Shown: positions 31,467-41,151, counted from the first letter of the stretch. The stretch is 64,000 nucleotides of DNA from Pseudorhodoferax soli (GCF_003337555.1 NZ_QPJK01000017.1:1-64000); one strand, 5' to 3'. Notes: generated from the letters alone by a model not told the origin. Translations and numbers: made by a program.

Positions 31467-33554
31467 ATGAACGACGCCATTTCCCGCCTGCTGCAGCCGC
31501 GCAGCGTCGCCGTCATCGGCGCCTCGGCAGACGCCGGCAAGACTGCAGGACGCCCCGTTTCCTACCTCGTCAAGCACGGCTTCGCGGGCGCCATCTACCC
31601 GGTGAACCCCAAGGTCGACCGCATCGGCGAGCTGACCTGCTACCCCGACATCGCATCCCTGCCCGGCGTGCCCGACGTGGGCATCGTGCTGCTGGGCGCC
31701 GAGCGTGCCCACCTGGCGGTGCGCGACCTGGCAGCGCGTGGCTGCGCCGCCGCCATCGTGCTGGCCAGCGGCTACACCGAGACCGGCGAAGACGGCGCGC
31801 GCCGCCAGAAGCAGTTGATCGAGGCCGCAGGCAGCATGCGCATCCTCGGCCCCAACACCATTGGCCTCGTGAACCTGACCGACAACATCGTGCTGTCGGC
31901 CACCGGAGCGCTGGAGATGGCGCACTTCCCCGTGGGCGGCATCGGCGTGGTGTCGCAAAGCGGCGGCATCCTGGGTGCGCTGCTGTCGCGTGCCGCAGCG
32001 CGCGGCGTGGGCCTGTCCAAGCTGATCTCCACCAGCAACGAGGTGGACCTGGAGCTGGCCGACTTCATCGACCACCTGGCCGACGACGAAGCCACCAAGG
32101 TCATCGCGCTGTACGTGGAAACCGTGCGCGACCCGGCCAAGTTCCGCAACGCCTGCCTGAAGGCCGCGCGCAAGGGCAAGCCGGTGGTGGCGTTCAAGAT
32201 CGGCCGCTCCGAGGCCGGTGCCAAGGCCGCCGTCTCGCACACCGGCGCATTGGCCGGCGCCGACCGCATGTACGACGCGCTGTTCCAGCAGGTCGGCGTG
32301 ATCCGCGCGCAGACCTTCGGCGAGCTGCTCGACATCCCGGCCGCGCTGGCCACCGGCCGCAGGCTGCAAGGCAAGCGCGTGGCCATCCTGACCTCCACGG
32401 GCGGCGCCGGCACGCTGGTGTCCGACGACCTGGGCATGGCCGGCTTCGACACGCCCGCGCCCGACGCGGCCACGGCCGAGGCCCTGCGCGCCCTGCAGAC
32501 CGGCGACCACGCCGTGCTCGACCGCAACCCCATCGACGTGACGCTCGCCGGCCTGCAGCCCGCGCTGCTGCGCGGCGCCATCAACGTGCTGCTCAAGAGC
32601 GACAGCTACGACGCGCTGACCATCATCGTGGGCTCGTCCAGCCTGGCCATGCCCGAGCTGCTGGCCGGCGCCATCCAGGACTGCCTGCCGAACTCCGACA
32701 AGCCGGTCATCGCGTATGTGAGCCCGCATGCGCCCGAGGTGGGCGCCCTGCTGACGCAGCGCGGCGTGCCCGCCTTCGCGGCGGCCGAGAGCTGCACGGC
32801 GGCGCTGCGCGCGATGTACCAGGTCGCACACCTGCAGCCCCAGGTCGAGGCCAGCGCGCCTGCCGCCCCGGTGGCGCTGGACGACCTGCCATCGGGCTCG
32901 CTGGACGAGTACCAGGCCAAGCAACTCTTCACGCGCTTCGGCGTGCCCTGCGCGGGCGAGCGCATCGTGGCCACGCCGGCCGAGGCCGAGGCCGCCGCGC
33001 GCGAGCTGGGCGGCCGCGTGGTGCTGAAGATCCTCTCGGCCGAGATCACGCACAAGAGCGACGTGGGTGGCGTGGCCGTGGGCCTGACGGCCGACACCGT
33101 GGGCGCGCGCCTGGTGGCCATGGCGGCCGAGGTCGAAGCCAAGGCCGGCGTGCAGCCCAGGCGCTTCCTGGTGCAGGAGATGGTGGGCAGCGGCACCGAG
33201 CTGATTCTGGGCATGCACCGCGACGCGCTGGGCACGGCCATCCTGCTGGGCATGGGGGGCGTGACGGCAGAACTGTTCAAGGACACCACCATGCGCCTGC
33301 TGCCCCCTGAAGGTGGCCTCTCGCGCGCCGATGCGCTGGCGATGGCGCAGGCGCTCAAGAGCTGGCCGCTGCTGGACGGCTTCCGTGGCCGGCCCAAGGC
33401 CGATGTAAAGGCGCTGGTCACGGCCATCGTGGCGTTCTCGCAGATGGCGGCACAGCTGGGCGAGCGGCTGGTGGAGGCGGAGATCAACCCAGTGTTCGTG
33501 CAGGCCCAAGGGCAAGGCGTGCGTGCTGCCGACGGCGTGGTCGTGCTGGCCTGA
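31467..33554 (+). CDS. ADP-forming acyl-CoA synthetase (fused acetate-CoA ligase family)
   Basis: 695 residues. In order: a CoA-binding Rossmann domain (residues 1-135, RSVAVIGASADAGKTAGRPVSY), succinyl-CoA-ligase-like domains with VVSQSGGILGALLSRAAARG and the phospho-His motif AVSHTGALAG, then an ATP-grasp domain (about 475-695, AKQLFTRFGVPCAGERIV; VVLKILSAEITHKSDVGGVAVGL). All catalytic parts are present. It probably activates an organic acid to its CoA ester with ATP. It sits between the hydratase and MmgE/PrpD genes in one operon. Confidence 0.92.
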   Translation: MNDAISRLLQPRSVAVIGASADAGKTAGRPVSYLVKHGFAGAIYPVNPKVDRIGELTCYPDIASLPGVPDVGIVLLGAERAHLAVRDLAARGCAAAIVLASGYTETGEDGARRQKQLIEAAGSMRILGPNTIGLVNLTDNIVLSATGALEMAHFPVGGIGVVSQSGGILGALLSRAAARGVGLSKLISTSNEVDLELADFIDHLADDEATKVIALYVETVRDPAKFRNACLKAARKGKPVVAFKIGRSEAGAKAAVSHTGALAGADRMYDALFQQVGVIRAQTFGELLDIPAALATGRRLQGKRVAILTSTGGAGTLVSDDLGMAGFDTPAPDAATAEALRALQTGDHAVLDRNPIDVTLAGLQPALLRGAINVLLKSDSYDALTIIVGSSSLAMPELLAGAIQDCLPNSDKPVIAYVSPHAPEVGALLTQRGVPAFAAAESCTAALRAMYQVAHLQPQVEASAPAAPVALDDLPSGSLDEYQAKQLFTRFGVPCAGERIVATPAEAEAAARELGGRVVLKILSAEITHKSDVGGVAVGLTADTVGARLVAMAAEVEAKAGVQPRRFLVQEMVGSGTELILGMHRDALGTAILLGMGGVTAELFKDTTMRLLPPEGGLSRADALAMAQALKSWPLLDGFRGRPKADVKALVTAIVAFSQMAAQLGERLVEAEINPVFVQAQGQGVRAADGVVVLA

Positions 33555-33580
33555 GCGAACCCAGTCCGGAAGACCCCGCC

Positions 33581-34933
33581 ATGCATGCCACTGAAGTGTT
33601 CGGCCACTACGCCCAGGACTACCACCGCACCGCGCTCCCCGACGAGGTAGTCCACCACGCCAAGCGCGCCGTGATCGACTGGTACGCCGCGCTGTTCCCC
33701 GGCCTGGCGACTGCCCCGCTGGCGCAACTCGAACAGGTGCTGGCCGACGACCTGGACCGCGGCCGCGCACGCCTGGGCAACGGCCGCAGCGCCACCGCGC
33801 GCGCCGCTGCGCTGTACAACGGCACGGCGGCCCACGCGGCCGAGGTGGACGACAGCTTCCGCGACGCGATGTACCACCCCGGCGCAGCCACCATCGCCGC
33901 CGCGCTGGCCGCCAGCCAGGACGCGGGTGCCAGTGGCCTGGACTTCCTGCGCGCGCTGGTGCTGGGCTACGAGGTGTCCACGCGCATCGGTGTGGTGCTG
34001 GGCCGGCCGCACTACCAGTACTGGCACAACACCGGCACGGTGGGCACCTTCGGCGCCGCGGCCGCGGCCGCCGGCGCGCTGCGGCTCGGCGCCCAGCCGT
34101 TCGCGCACGCGCTGGCCACGGCCGCCACCTTTGCCGCCGGGCTGCAGCAGGCCTTCCGCATGGACTCCATGTCCAAGCCCCTGCACGCCGGCCGCGCGGC
34201 CGAGGCCGGCCTGCTGGCCGCGCAGCTGGCGGCGCGCGGCGTGACCGGCTCGCTCGACGTGCTGGACGGCGAGGCCGGCCTGGGCCGGGCCATGGGCGAC
34301 GGCCCCGATTGGTCGCAGGTCGGCGCCACGCTGGGCCGCGACTTCCACATCACGCGGCTGACCTTCAAGAACCACATCGGCTGCGGCCACACCTTCGCGG
34401 CCGTCGACGGCGCACTGGCGCTGCGCGAACAACACGGCCTGCAGGCCGACGACATCGCCCATGTGCAGGTGGACACCTACCGGCCCGCGCTGGACATCGC
34501 CTGCTACGAGAAGCCGGCCACGGCCAACGAGGCGCGCTTCAGCCTGCGCTACGTGGTGGCCACGGCGCTGGCGCGTGGCAGCGTGCGGCTGGCGGCCTAC
34601 GAGCCGGCGCAGTTGGACGATGTGCGTGCGCGCGAGCTCATGACGCGCATCGACGTGCGCGTGGACCCGCAGATCGACGCCGCGTTTCCAGGCCAGCGCG
34701 CCGCGCGGGTGGAGATCTCCACGCACAGCGGCGCGAAGCTGGTGCACCTGCAGCCCAACCGCAAGGGCGACCCGGAGCTGCCACTGTCGGATGCGGAGCT
34801 GGAGAGCAAATTCCTGGAGCTGTCGGGGCCGGTGATCGGGGATGTGGGGGCCAAGGATCTGCTGGCCCAGCTGTGGACGCTGGAGCGGGCGGCAGCGCTG
34901 CCAGCGACGCCCGGCGCCCCTGGGGACCGCTGA
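33581..34933 (+). CDS. MmgE/PrpD family protein
   Basis: 450 residues. Family features include HHAKRAVIDWYAALFPGL, YNGTAAHAAEVDDSFRDAMYHPGAATIAAALA, GYEVSTRIG and FKNHIGCGHTFAAVDGALAL. Characterised members are 2-methylcitrate dehydratase (PrpD) and cis-aconitate or iminodisuccinate-type lyases, all acting on di- or tricarboxylates. Last gene of the operon; together with the CoA synthetase and crotonase it points to breakdown of a branched or unsaturated dicarboxylate. Only 23 bases separate it from the LuxR-type regulator, where base composition changes. Confidence 0.9.
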   Translation: MHATEVFGHYAQDYHRTALPDEVVHHAKRAVIDWYAALFPGLATAPLAQLEQVLADDLDRGRARLGNGRSATARAAALYNGTAAHAAEVDDSFRDAMYHPGAATIAAALAASQDAGASGLDFLRALVLGYEVSTRIGVVLGRPHYQYWHNTGTVGTFGAAAAAAGALRLGAQPFAHALATAATFAAGLQQAFRMDSMSKPLHAGRAAEAGLLAAQLAARGVTGSLDVLDGEAGLGRAMGDGPDWSQVGATLGRDFHITRLTFKNHIGCGHTFAAVDGALALREQHGLQADDIAHVQVDTYRPALDIACYEKPATANEARFSLRYVVATALARGSVRLAAYEPAQLDDVRARELMTRIDVRVDPQIDAAFPGQRAARVEISTHSGAKLVHLQPNRKGDPELPLSDAELESKFLELSGPVIGDVGAKDLLAQLWTLERAAALPATPGAPGDR

Positions 34934-34956
34934 ATCGGCGGTGTGAAAATGGCCGC

Positions 34957-37602
34957 ATGGCCACCACAGATCATCGGCCCCTGCTGAAAGCCAAACTGGC
35001 AAGGCCTCTGGCTCCGCGCATGGGCCTGTCCCGTCCACGGCTGTTGGAGCTGCTGTCCGATGCGATCCGCAGGCCCTTCACGTTGCTCTGCGCTCCGGCA
35101 GGCTTCGGCAAGTCGAGCCTGCTCTCCACCTGGGCTGCGGAAGCGGTCGAGCAGCCCATCGCAGCGTGGCTCGTCCTGGACGAAGAAGACAACGATCCTG
35201 CCAGGTTCTTCGAATATGTCCGAGGCGCGCTTCGCTCTGCCGGCATCGAGATCGGTGGCCCTGCCGCGCGGACACACCCCGGTGCCGCTTCGCCATCGGC
35301 CAAGGACCGGATGGCCGTGCTGCTCGATGATCTTGCCGATCTGACCCAGCCGGTGATGCTTGTCCTCGACGACTATCACCTTGTCCGAAACGCGGAGCTC
35401 GACACGGCGCTGGCGTTCCTTGTCGAGCACGCGCCGGAGAACCTGCGCTTGGTGATGGCCACACGGGAAACGCCGCGTTTCCCATTGGCGCGCTGGCGCA
35501 CGAAGGAATGGATGTCGGAGATCGGTGCCGACCAACTGCGGTTCACGCAAGAGGAGGCCTCGGCCTACCTTTCGCGCAGCATGGGCCTGACCATCGAGCC
35601 ACAGTCGCTGCGCGCACTGGCCGCGCGCACGGAAGGGTGGATCGCCGGACTCCAGATGGCGGGCCTCTCCCTTCAGAGACACATCGAAGTGCAGGGAAGT
35701 GCGCAGCTTGCGCAGGTGGTCTCGGCCTTCAATGGAGAACACTCGCATGTGATCGACTACCTGGCTGGCGAAGTGATGCGGCTGCAATCCAGGGAGCTCA
35801 GCGAATTCGTCCGCAAGGTGTGTGTTCTCGACCGCTTCTGTGCGGGCCTGTGCGACGCCGTGACCGGACGCTCCGACAGCAGCGCGCTGCTGGCCGCCGT
35901 GGAGCGTGGCAATTTGTTTTTGCAGCGGCTCGACGATCAAGGCCGCTGGTTCCGGTTTCACCAGCTGTTCGCCGACTTCCTGCGCAACGGCGTCGACGAA
36001 GCAGAGGCGTTCGAACTTCATCGAAAGGCAAGCGCATGGTTCGAAGCCCACGACCGCGGGCCGGAAGCCATCAAGCATGCCTTGGCGGCACGCAGCGATG
36101 CCGATGCGGTGCGGCTGTTCCGCCAGCAAGTCGAGGAGTTGCTCGCACGCGGCGAGCTCCCGACCTTGCTCGCCTGGCTGGAGATGCTCCCGACGACGCT
36201 GGTCAGGCAGCACCAGGACCTGGCAGGCTACAAGGCCTGGCTTCTCTTCATGAGCGGGCGGACGACGGAGGCGATGGAGTACCACGGCGTGGCGACCGCC
36301 CTTGCGGCGTTGCCCGATGCGCCGGAGCCGCCGGAGATCCTGTTCTCGCTGCAAGCGTTCATCGCCATCAACTCGGACCAGCCAGAGCTTGCGATCGAGC
36401 TGTCCCAGCAAGCACTCAGCCGACTCGGCAATACCACCTCGTTCTTCCGTCTGTGGCCTCTTTTCTACAGTGGACTGGGATTGCTGCGCACCGGCAGCAC
36501 CAGGGAGGCAGCGGAGGTGCTGCGGCAAGCCCTCGACCTGGGGTGGTCGTTCGGGCACCGATTGACGGCGCTCGACGCGCTCGGACATCTGATCCCGTTG
36601 ATGAGCGGGCAGGGGCAGCTGCGCGAGGCAAAGCTGCTTTGCGAAGAGTTTCTGGCGCAATGCTCGCCGTCCGACGAAGCACATGCTCCCATCAGCGGCC
36701 TGCTCCTCATTCCGATGGGCATGCTTGCGTACGAGCGCAATGAACTGCGCGAAGCCGTGGAACTGCTGGAAGCCGGCACCGGGTTGTGCAAGCGCTTGGG
36801 CAGCGTGTTCCATGCGTTGGCGGGGACCTGCGCACTCGCCAAGGCCTTCCACGCCAGCGGCATGCGCGATCGCGCGTGGAACGCCATCGCCGCTGCGCGT
36901 GAGCTTGCCGACAGATCGCGCAACCCGCGCCGGCGCCGTGCTGTTTTGGTCGCCAGCGCCGACCTGCACCTGCGCGACAACAACGTAGAGGCCGGGCGGC
37001 TGGCACTGGAGGAGCTCGGCCCGGCGTTGGAAGTGGCAGTGGAAGCCCAACTGCTGCAGGTGCGTGTTCTGCTCAGCTCCGGTGCGACGCTGCCCGCCAT
37101 GCGCATGCTCGGCGGCATCGAGGCCGCCTGCCGGGATCAGGGCCAGCAAGGCACGCTGATTTCCGTGCACTTGCTGCAGGCCCTGGGGCATCGGGCCAAC
37201 GGAGGGCGTGCTGCGACTCTCGAGCACCTCGACAAGGCCATTTCGCTTGCCGCAGCCGGCGGCTACGTGCGCCCGTTCCTGGATGCCGACGCGGAACTCG
37301 CCACCTTGCTGCGCCATGCCAGCCTTGGCAGGTCTGCCTTCGTGGAGGAGCTGCTGGGCGCCGTCCGCCATCCGGCCCAGTCGCCGGCTGCCTCACAGGA
37401 AACGGCACCGATGCAGCTCACGCGGACACAGCTGGAGGTCCTCGTTCTGATCGGCAAAGGCCTGGGCAACCAGCAGATCGCAGAGCAACTCGTCATCACC
37501 GTCGGCACGGCGAAGTGGCACGTCAGCCAGATCTTCGAGAAGCTGGGCGTGCGCAACCGTTCTCAGGCAATCGCGAAGGCACGCGAGTTGTCGGTCCTCT
37601 AG
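34957..37602 (+). CDS. LuxR family regulator with NTPase domain (MalT/LAL type)
   Basis: 881 residues. The N-terminal STAND ATPase has Walker A APAGFGKSS (46-54) and Walker B-like MLVLDDYHLV. A long TPR-like helical middle is followed by a C-terminal LuxR helix-turn-helix (LTRTQLEVLVLIGKGLGNQQIAEQL, then KWHVSQIFEKLGVRNRSQA). Such regulators oligomerise on binding an inducer and ATP and activate nearby catabolic operons. It directly precedes the FAD/SDR/TRAP genes and probably activates them. Its codon use is less G/C-biased than the genes to the left. Confidence 0.93.
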   Translation: MATTDHRPLLKAKLARPLAPRMGLSRPRLLELLSDAIRRPFTLLCAPAGFGKSSLLSTWAAEAVEQPIAAWLVLDEEDNDPARFFEYVRGALRSAGIEIGGPAARTHPGAASPSAKDRMAVLLDDLADLTQPVMLVLDDYHLVRNAELDTALAFLVEHAPENLRLVMATRETPRFPLARWRTKEWMSEIGADQLRFTQEEASAYLSRSMGLTIEPQSLRALAARTEGWIAGLQMAGLSLQRHIEVQGSAQLAQVVSAFNGEHSHVIDYLAGEVMRLQSRELSEFVRKVCVLDRFCAGLCDAVTGRSDSSALLAAVERGNLFLQRLDDQGRWFRFHQLFADFLRNGVDEAEAFELHRKASAWFEAHDRGPEAIKHALAARSDADAVRLFRQQVEELLARGELPTLLAWLEMLPTTLVRQHQDLAGYKAWLLFMSGRTTEAMEYHGVATALAALPDAPEPPEILFSLQAFIAINSDQPELAIELSQQALSRLGNTTSFFRLWPLFYSGLGLLRTGSTREAAEVLRQALDLGWSFGHRLTALDALGHLIPLMSGQGQLREAKLLCEEFLAQCSPSDEAHAPISGLLLIPMGMLAYERNELREAVELLEAGTGLCKRLGSVFHALAGTCALAKAFHASGMRDRAWNAIAAARELADRSRNPRRRRAVLVASADLHLRDNNVEAGRLALEELGPALEVAVEAQLLQVRVLLSSGATLPAMRMLGGIEAACRDQGQQGTLISVHLLQALGHRANGGRAATLEHLDKAISLAAAGGYVRPFLDADAELATLLRHASLGRSAFVEELLGAVRHPAQSPAASQETAPMQLTRTQLEVLVLIGKGLGNQQIAEQLVITVGTAKWHVSQIFEKLGVRNRSQAIAKARELSVL

Positions 37603-37641
37603 GGACTTTCCCTAGACAGGGGCCGAAACCTAACTTTCGGC
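37599..37641. promoter_or_regulatory. Two stacked inverted repeats between the LuxR gene and the catabolic operon
   Basis: CTAGGG-N5-CCCTAG (37599-37615) straddles the end of the regulator gene. Twenty bases on, GCCGAAA-CCTAAC-TTTCGGC (37622-37641) is a 20-base inverted repeat like a lux-box. No U-run follows either, so terminators are less likely than protein-binding sites. The second lies 49 bases in front of the FAD-oxidoreductase start, where a class II activator would bind. Confidence 0.5.
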
Positions 37642-37690
37642 AGGGGCGAGATAGGCGAGCCCGTTGGACCGGCTGGGAAGAATTCGGTCC

Positions 37691-39436
37691 GTGAACACCC
37701 CCCGGACCACCTCCCCACAGATCCCAGTCGCTTGCGACGTGCTCGTCGTCGGTTCCGGCGCTGCAGGCCTGGCGGCAGCCGTGACGGCGGCCTGGCATGG
37801 CCTGCGCGTCGTCGTCGTCGAGAAAGAAGCGGTCTTCGGTGGCGCCACGGCCTGGTCGGGCGGATGGATGTGGGTCCCCGGCAATCCGCTGGCCAAGCGT
37901 GCGGGGATCGTGGAAGACCCTGCCCAGCCGCGGACCTACCTTCGCAACGAACTGGGCGACCACTACGACGCGAACCGCGTCGATGCGTTCCTGGACCACG
38001 GCCCACGCATGGTGGAGTTCTTCGAGACGCACACCGAGCTGCAGTTCGTCGATGGGAACGGCATTCCGGACATGCATGGAGACACGGAAGGCGCAGCAAC
38101 CCAGGGGCACCAGGTGATCGCTGCGCCGTACGACGGGCGGGCGCTGGGCGATTTGCTCGGACGGCTGCGCAAGACGCTGCGCGAGACCTCGTTCGCGGGA
38201 ATGCCGATCATGGCTGGCGCTGACCTGGCGGCCTTTCTCTCGGTGACCCGCTCGGCCCGCTCGGCCGTCCACGTTGCAAGACGCCTGGGGCGGCACCTGG
38301 TCGATCTGGCCCGCCATGGCCGGTCGACGCAGCTGGTCAATGGCGTCGCGCTGGTTGCACGCCTGGCAAGGTCCGCGGACCAGCTTGGCGTCACCCTCAT
38401 GGAGTCTGCCGCGGCGAAGGAACTCATCGTTGCCGAAGGTGCTGTGAAAGGCGCCGTGGTCGAGACGTCCCGCGGCAGGCTGGAGATCCGGGCATCGCGC
38501 GGGGTCGTCCTCGCAAGCGGGGGATTCCCCCATGACGTGGAGCGCCGCCGCAAGCTGTTTCCCCGCACATCCACGGGGCACGAGCATCTCGCACTGCCGC
38601 CCGCATCGTGCAGCGGCGACGGCATCTCGCTGGGCGAATCGGTGGGTGGCGTGTTCGCGACGGACCTCGCATCGCCGGTGGCCTGGGCGCCTGTCTCGAA
38701 GATCCACCACGCCGACGGCACGGTGGGCCACTTTCCGCACATCATCGACCGCGCCAAGCCGGGTGTGATCGGGGTGCTGGCCAACGGCCAACGCTTCGTG
38801 AACGAGGCTGGCGGCTACTACGACTACACCGCGGCCATGGTGGCCAATGCGCCGCAGGGCGCCGAGGTGGCCTCCTGGCTGGTGTGCGACCACCGCTTCC
38901 AGCGCCGCTACGGGCTTGGTTACGCGAAGCCGTTCCCGATCTCCGTCCAGCCTCTGCTGCGAAGCGGCTACCTGGTGCGCGCCCACTCCATCGGGGAGCT
39001 GGCACGGCAGTGCGGCATCGACGTGGAGGGCCTCAAAAGAACCGTCGCGCAATTCAATGTGCACGCGCGGCAGGGTCAAGACCCCCAGTTCAAGCGGGGC
39101 TCCACCGCCTTCAACCGCAAGGGTGGCGACGCTGCGCACCACCCGAATCCCTGCGTTGCGCCGATCGAGCAGGGCCCGTTCTACGCCGTCAAGGTGTTGC
39201 CGGGCAGCTTCGGCACTTTTGCAGGACTGAGGACCAACGAGGCAGCGCAGGTGCTCGACGACGCGGCAGCGCCGATTCCCGGCCTCTATGCAGCCGGAGC
39301 CGACATGGCCAGCGTCATGGGTGGTCGCTATCCCTCGGGAGGCATCAACCTGGGGCCTGCCATGACCTTCGGATACATCGCCGGGCTGCATCTGGCAGGA
39401 CAGCTGTGCAAGCCGTCCACCGGCGGGAAGCCCTAG
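37691..39436 (+). CDS. FAD-dependent oxidoreductase (3-oxosteroid 1-dehydrogenase / fumarate reductase flavoprotein family)
   Basis: 581 residues from GTG 37691; a TTG at 37664 is an alternative, and neither has a strong ribosome-binding site. FAD-binding DVLVVGSGAAGLAAAVTAAWHGLRV with the family motif GGATAWSGGWMWVPGN, GVVLASGGFPHD, and the C-terminal GGRYPSGGINLGPAMTFGYIAG. Relatives introduce a double bond next to a carbonyl in a ring (ketosteroids, 4-oxocyclohexane carboxylate) or reduce fumarate. No Tat or Sec signal is present, so it is cytoplasmic. It starts the LuxR-associated operon with an SDR, a TIM-barrel enzyme and a TRAP transporter. Confidence 0.88.
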   Translation: MNTPRTTSPQIPVACDVLVVGSGAAGLAAAVTAAWHGLRVVVVEKEAVFGGATAWSGGWMWVPGNPLAKRAGIVEDPAQPRTYLRNELGDHYDANRVDAFLDHGPRMVEFFETHTELQFVDGNGIPDMHGDTEGAATQGHQVIAAPYDGRALGDLLGRLRKTLRETSFAGMPIMAGADLAAFLSVTRSARSAVHVARRLGRHLVDLARHGRSTQLVNGVALVARLARSADQLGVTLMESAAAKELIVAEGAVKGAVVETSRGRLEIRASRGVVLASGGFPHDVERRRKLFPRTSTGHEHLALPPASCSGDGISLGESVGGVFATDLASPVAWAPVSKIHHADGTVGHFPHIIDRAKPGVIGVLANGQRFVNEAGGYYDYTAAMVANAPQGAEVASWLVCDHRFQRRYGLGYAKPFPISVQPLLRSGYLVRAHSIGELARQCGIDVEGLKRTVAQFNVHARQGQDPQFKRGSTAFNRKGGDAAHHPNPCVAPIEQGPFYAVKVLPGSFGTFAGLRTNEAAQVLDDAAAPIPGLYAAGADMASVMGGRYPSGGINLGPAMTFGYIAGLHLAGQLCKPSTGGKP

Positions 39437-39503
39437 CCGGCAACGGCTTCGCCCTGGGCCGCGCAAGCACCGGCGGCATTTTCTTCACCAACGACGATCA
39501 ACC

Positions 39504-40247
39504 ATGAACACGAACAGACAAGCGCAGACAGCCATCATCACGGGGGGCGCGCGCGGGCTGGGTCTTGGCATTGCAAAGAGGCTTGCCGACGAAGGGACCG
39601 ACGTCATCCTGTGGGATGTCAACTTCCAGGGCTTCGATGCCGCCACCGCGGGCCTGCAGCCCCTGCTGCAGCAGCAGGTCGATGTGTCCAACTGGGAATC
39701 CGTGGGCCGTGCATTCCAGGAGGCCGTCGAGGTCGCAGGAGGCCAGATCCAGATCCTCGTGAACAACGCGGGCATCAATGGGCCCATTGCCCCGACAGCC
39801 GAGTACCCCTTGGATCAGTGGCAGCGCGTGATCGACATCGACCTGACCGGCGTGTTCCATTGCTGCCGTGCAGCCATCCCGCACATGACGCACAAGGGCT
39901 ACGGCCGCATCGTGAATGTGGCATCCATTGCAGGCAAGGAAGGCAACCCCAACAGCGCGGCCTACGCGGCAGCGAAGGGCGGCGTGATCGCGTTCACCAA
40001 GTCCATCGCGAAAGAGATCGCGCAGTCCGGGGTGCTCGTCAACTGCGTCGCGCCCACGATGGCGGAGACGGATCTCTTGCAACAGATGACACCCGAGTTC
40101 ATCAGCGGGATCAAGGCCAAGATCCCTATGGGGCGCTTTCTGAAGATCGAGGAAGTCGCGGCGATGGTTGCATGGATCGCCGGACCGGACTGCAGCTTCA
40201 CCACCGGCTTCACGTTCGACCTGACCGGCGGCCGGGCGACTTACTGA
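39504..40247 (+). CDS. SDR family NAD(P)-dependent oxidoreductase
   Basis: 247 residues. It has the cofactor motif IITGGARGLGLGIAKRL, NNAGINGP, the catalytic Ser-Tyr-Lys (NVASIAGKEGNPNSAAYAAAKGG) and the C-terminal DLTGGRATY. It resembles FabG-like dehydrogenases of hydroxy-acid and cyclic alcohol catabolism. It probably oxidises an alcohol that the FAD enzyme or the TIM-barrel enzyme handles next or before. Fourteen bases separate it from the next gene. Confidence 0.92.
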   Translation: MNTNRQAQTAIITGGARGLGLGIAKRLADEGTDVILWDVNFQGFDAATAGLQPLLQQQVDVSNWESVGRAFQEAVEVAGGQIQILVNNAGINGPIAPTAEYPLDQWQRVIDIDLTGVFHCCRAAIPHMTHKGYGRIVNVASIAGKEGNPNSAAYAAAKGGVIAFTKSIAKEIAQSGVLVNCVAPTMAETDLLQQMTPEFISGIKAKIPMGRFLKIEEVAAMVAWIAGPDCSFTTGFTFDLTGGRATY

Positions 40248-40261
40248 GAAGGAGAAGCGCT

Positions 40262-41122
40262 TTGACCGAACGTTTTGCACTCCATCGGATGTCGCTCGCG
40301 AACCTCACGGTGGGACGCGTGGCGCAACAGGACCTCATCACTGCCGCTGCAGCGGCTGGATTCGGCAAGGTCGGCCTGCTCATCATGACCGCGACGGCGC
40401 AGCCGCTGCAGCACGAGCTGCTCGGCAGGCCGGAGATGGTCCGTGAGGTCAAGGCCGCCCTGCGCGACACCGGCACACGCGTGTTCGACATCGAGGCCTT
40501 CGTGCTGTCTCCGGCAACGGATCTGGCGCGGTTCAAGCCGGCACTGGAACTCGGCGCCGAACTGGGCGCAACGCACATCTCCTCCATCGGCACCGAGCTC
40601 GGGGAGGGCGCCGTCTTCCTTTCGCCAGCGCAACGGGTCGATCTGTTCGGGCGCCTGTGCGACGAAGCCATGCAGTTCGGCCTGACGGTGGGTGTCGAGT
40701 TCATGCTGTACCGGGACATCCGCACGTACAGGGATGCCCTGCAACTGGTCGAGGCCGCCGGCCGCCGCAATGCGGGCCTCATTCTCGACATCCTGCACTT
40801 CGTTCGCGGCGGTGGCACTGCTGCCGACCTGCAGGCGGTGCCAGCGGAGCGGATCGCCTACGCGCAGCTGTGCGACTGCGCCCAGGCGAGCTTGCCGGTG
40901 CACGCCCTGCCTGCCGAAGCCCGCACCTCGCGTTTGCACCTCGGCGATGGCATCGCACCGTTGTGGCCCGTACTCGACTTGCTGCCAGAAGAACTTCAGC
41001 TTGTCGTGGAGACACCCGTTCTGGCGGAAGCCGGCTGGACCACTGCCCAGCGCGCGGAGTCGGCAGCCAGGCACACCACCCAGTTCTTCCAACGGCGCGA
41101 CCAACAGCGGTCTGCGGCCTGA
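40262..41122 (+). CDS. Sugar phosphate isomerase/epimerase-like TIM-barrel protein (AP endonuclease 2 family)
   Basis: 286 residues from a TTG start, chosen because AAGGAG lies seven bases upstream at 40249-40254; the next ATG (40289) has none. Barrel features include GLTVGVEFMLYRDIRTY, LILDILHFVRGGG and AYAQLCDCAQ, with Glu, Asp, His and Gln placed as metal ligands of the xylose-isomerase-like family. Known relatives include IolE-type dehydratases, 3-dehydroshikimate dehydratase and 3-oxo-isoapionate decarboxylase. The reaction here is unknown. Confidence 0.86.
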   Translation: MTERFALHRMSLANLTVGRVAQQDLITAAAAAGFGKVGLLIMTATAQPLQHELLGRPEMVREVKAALRDTGTRVFDIEAFVLSPATDLARFKPALELGAELGATHISSIGTELGEGAVFLSPAQRVDLFGRLCDEAMQFGLTVGVEFMLYRDIRTYRDALQLVEAAGRRNAGLILDILHFVRGGGTAADLQAVPAERIAYAQLCDCAQASLPVHALPAEARTSRLHLGDGIAPLWPVLDLLPEELQLVVETPVLAEAGWTTAQRAESAARHTTQFFQRRDQQRSAA

Positions 41123-41151
41123 CATTCCCACGCACCCATCCAGGAGACACC

